Positions 61,617 to 64,000 of a DNA stretch of 64,000 bases are shown here, piece by piece. Both the position numbers and the translations under genes were made by a program. The notes under the pieces are model-generated. The model did not search any database. It saw only the letters and a list, made by a program, of their open reading frames with translations, and was not told the origin of the DNA. This stretch comes from Oscheius sp. JU75 (lineage: Eukaryota; Nematoda; Chromadorea; Rhabditida; Rhabditidae): contig JASJZC010000001.1 in assembly GCA_037178855.1 (NCBI GenBank), forward strand, positions 5,332,001-5,396,000, in the 5' to 3' direction. Numbering within the stretch: the stretch's first letter is position 1; each line of letters starts with the position of its first letter.

Positions 61617-63764
61617 TTAGGGCATACAATCCAGGAAAACTTGATAATCACGATGATAGCAGTCTTCTTCGCGGACAAATTCTTCTATCAGCAAATTCGA
61701 AATGTATTCTAACGGGAAAACCTTGGCACCAGCCTCCACCACTTGTTTCAGCTCCTGAATTGGCCTTTTCGCTAGGAAGGAGTAAAAAAACTAGCTTCTT
61801 GTGTCCAGGAGTCCGATTTGACCGGTATCACGTGTGTTGGCTCGTATTCGGCTATACTACACGTCATTTTCTCTCTCGTAGTTACATCAGCATCTCCTGC
61901 CTTCAGCAAAGGTACCAGGCCTTTTTCCTTCTCTCTCGACGCATATAATATCACTCTCCAGCCACTGAACACGCCTTTCTGAAATTGTTTTTTTTTTCGA
62001 GCCGAAAAAGCTCCCAATGGCTTCATTAGGACAAAAATCAAGTTCAAGAGCGCGAGCGAAGTTGACTTGTCACCCAATTTAGGTAATAACTTTTTTGACA
62101 ACAACAAAACTTCCGGACAACATACTTGGGGCGATTCTGTTTCGTGGTCTCGAACATACAAACAAATAAAGAGTCCGCCGCAGAAACTATCGCGCTTTAG
62201 ATAGTAGTGATTGGTAAGAGGCGCCATCTCGAACCAGAACTGTTTCCCGTGAGTGACAAACATTTCGAATAAGCTATTTGAGAGGAGAAAAACATGGGAA
62301 AGGTCCCCGAATATGTGAAATTGTCTGGTAATGGTGTGTCTTATACCTTGTTGTTTTCGCGTAGAGTCAATCTCCATCGCAGAGAAGCCTTGGCCAGCTG
62401 TACTTCTCGTCCCTGAAGCTTGTATTTCGCCATGTTGACCGGATTCCCCCATTCGAATCGCTCTTCCTGTAACATGAAAGTGATTTTCTATGTGATTAAA
62501 AAGACTTACAGGAAGAAACTTGCCGACTGTCATTGAATCCCTGAGATAGGCTGTGGTGATGATCCATCGACCACTAGCAACGCAGCCCATCAACTTGGAT
62601 CCTCGGACCAGCTTGCCGCAGATGAGATGCGTCAGCTCGTTGGGAATATCGTTCTGTTCCGTAGCCAGTCGACCTCCCAGCTTCACGATGGCTTCCTCGC
62701 ACATCTGTTTCTCCTAGAATCGACTGATTTCGAAAGACAAGATTAGAAACTACTTCGGCTGTCAATCCGGTGAACATGAAGACATGTGGTCGTTGTATCT
62801 GTTTTGCTGCTCTCATAGGCGGAGTTCTCGTCGGTTTGACGGAAGTGGGACGAAGTTTCAGAGGCGTGACGTTCTCCTTCGTTCTTCTTTCACTAAACGT
62901 TGTCAATTCGGACGAAACAAAAAGGCTTACCTCGACTGACGTGTGCTGACCGGCGCAACATCTCCCTGCTTTGAAAAATGATCAGTAATCACTATGGATT
63001 TGGTCGCGAGGTCTGCGGCATTGACGGGAACATCCATCGAGATGTTCAGGGACTCCTGTAATTTCCTTGTTCGTTTGAAATAGCCGGTCAACCCGAGGCT
63101 AACACTTTAAAATGAGCACATGTATGATCGTTTCGGGAGGATGTACTCCAATCTTTTCGATCAGCCATTTGCAAAGAAGCAACTCACATCTCGTACTTCC
63201 TGAACCGAGGTGTGGATTGCTCCTCCTGTTCTTACAACAACAAGCTCTTCATCCTGATGAACATGGGTTCTAATAAGCCTCTTTTTGAAGAATGACAAAG
63301 CCAAACTGACATTGTAGTGTGCCAGTCAACTGCCGGTTCCAGAGCCGAGACTCTTTTTACCGTATCCGAAGCAGGCGAATCTGCTATCATTTCGTGTGGT
63401 CGTTTTCGCTTGGTCGAACTCATGGGCTGCATCGGCTCCTCTGAGGTTGAACGAGCGGTTTGGGCTGAAATTTTAGTATGGTAAGATACAAACAAAGAGC
63501 AATCTGACCGAGGAAGTTCATTTGTTTCTGCATAAGCTGGTCGCTCCGAGCCGCCTCCTCACTTGGATCAGGTTTTGCCGCCACTACTGTCCCCTTTTTT
63601 TCTCGTCTCGGGGTCGTCTTGTAGAGTTCCTTCTCCGTAATCCTCGTAGATCTGACGGTTAGAGTCTGATCGGAGATGGCGCGGAAAGGCTCGACTCTTG
63701 GAGCTTGTCCCGTCTTCATAGCAGCCTCCGCCAGTCTTTTTCCCATTTGAGTGACAGTCTGAAG
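61617..63764 (-). CDS. TOPBP1: TOPBP1 (mus-101), 3' part only
   Basis: A BRCT-repeat scaffold for replication initiation and ATR checkpoint activation. The C-terminal BRCT pair is readable: HVFMFTGLTAEE, CEEAIVKLGGRLATEQNDIP, NELTHLICGKLVRGSKLMGC, VASGRWIITTAYLRDSM, then EERFEWGNPVNMAKY, SLRWRLTLRE, KGVFSGWRVILYASREKEKG and VFPLEYISNLLIEEFV. The EWGN word and FSGWRV agree with human TOPBP1 BRCT7-8. Upstream exons (63420-63764) encode a charged linker (AEAAMKTGQAPRVEPFRAIS). The exon beginning at 63764 follows a TTCAG-type acceptor and the gene continues past the window, so it is partial at the 5' end. One intron near 62100-62340 is enlarged. Confidence 0.88.
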
Positions 63765-64000
63765 ACATAAGTGATCTATTTTAACTTGTCCGCATGTCTC
63801 TGACTGTCTAAAAACGTCTTCTGTAGAAAAAAACCGGGGATTCGAGTTTGCTCGAGATTTTACTTCCGTAAGATACTAATTTGTAGAGTTTTTGAGCTGA
63901 GTAAAAATATGTGAACGTTTACAGCGGTTTCCTTCTCGGGCCCCGAAACAAAGTTAGTGCTTTGAAGTTTCAGTACAAAGATTGGAAGTACCAAATTGGT
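63765..64000. other. intron of TOPBP1 at the window edge
   Basis: No exon could be read. Part of 63935-63975 resembles the dispersed repeat at 29285-29315 in reverse orientation. Confidence 0.4.

Overview
The window is nuclear DNA of an animal, almost certainly a nematode. Most introns are 25-60 bases and end in a TTTTCAG-like acceptor. Many start codons sit directly behind an acceptor that has no recognisable upstream exon, which is what spliced-leader trans-splicing leaves. Two genes carry nematode marks: a Runx factor ending in IWRPF and a flp-33-type neuropeptide ending in GIQKPRFG. No species can be named. All identities come from reading motifs and from memory of protein families; no search was run.

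Layout. 253-1495: a mariner element with intact inverted repeats and a broken transposase. 1920-17655 (-): one giant gene for a megalin/LRP2 endocytic receptor. 17656-23350: a long gene-poor stretch with a 403-bp inverted-repeat element flanked by an 8-bp target duplication, a decayed coding fragment and a doubtful small gene. 23351-24517 (+): rnt-1/Runx. 25276-26048 (+): an unrecognised low-complexity protein. 27287-34000 (-): three closely packed genes (CCDC174-like, DPP8/9-like peptidase, ANKRD33-like ankyrin protein) that look like an operon. 34205-35459 (+): a Sam68-like KH protein, divergent from CCDC174. 36775-38543 (-): a secreted zinc carboxypeptidase. 39991-41753 (+): mitochondrial Phe-tRNA synthetase FARS2. 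42555-45010 (+): GALNT2. 45692-49695 (+): p24/TMED, a retinol-dehydrogenase-like SDR and FITM2, spaced like a second operon. 50576-52147 (+): a Rax/ceh-8 homeobox gene. 52329-54527 (-): a BRD7/9 bromodomain protein. 55127-56095 (+): a short ribophorin I-like protein. 57440-58675 (+): a compact DSL Notch ligand. 58821-59128 (-): flp-33. 60132-61506 (+): La/SSB. 61617 to beyond the right edge (-): TOPBP1, 3' part.

The genes do not form one pathway. A loose theme in 42-56 kb is the secretory system: GALNT2 (O-glycosylation), TMED (ER-Golgi cargo), FITM2 (ER lipid) and the ribophorin-like protein (N-glycosylation). No mobile defence island or clearly new multi-gene system is visible. The most unusual single observations are the half-length ribophorin I with its own signal peptide, the altered Rax recognition helix, the SDR without the usual catalytic serine, the two candidate operons, and the inverted-repeat elements.
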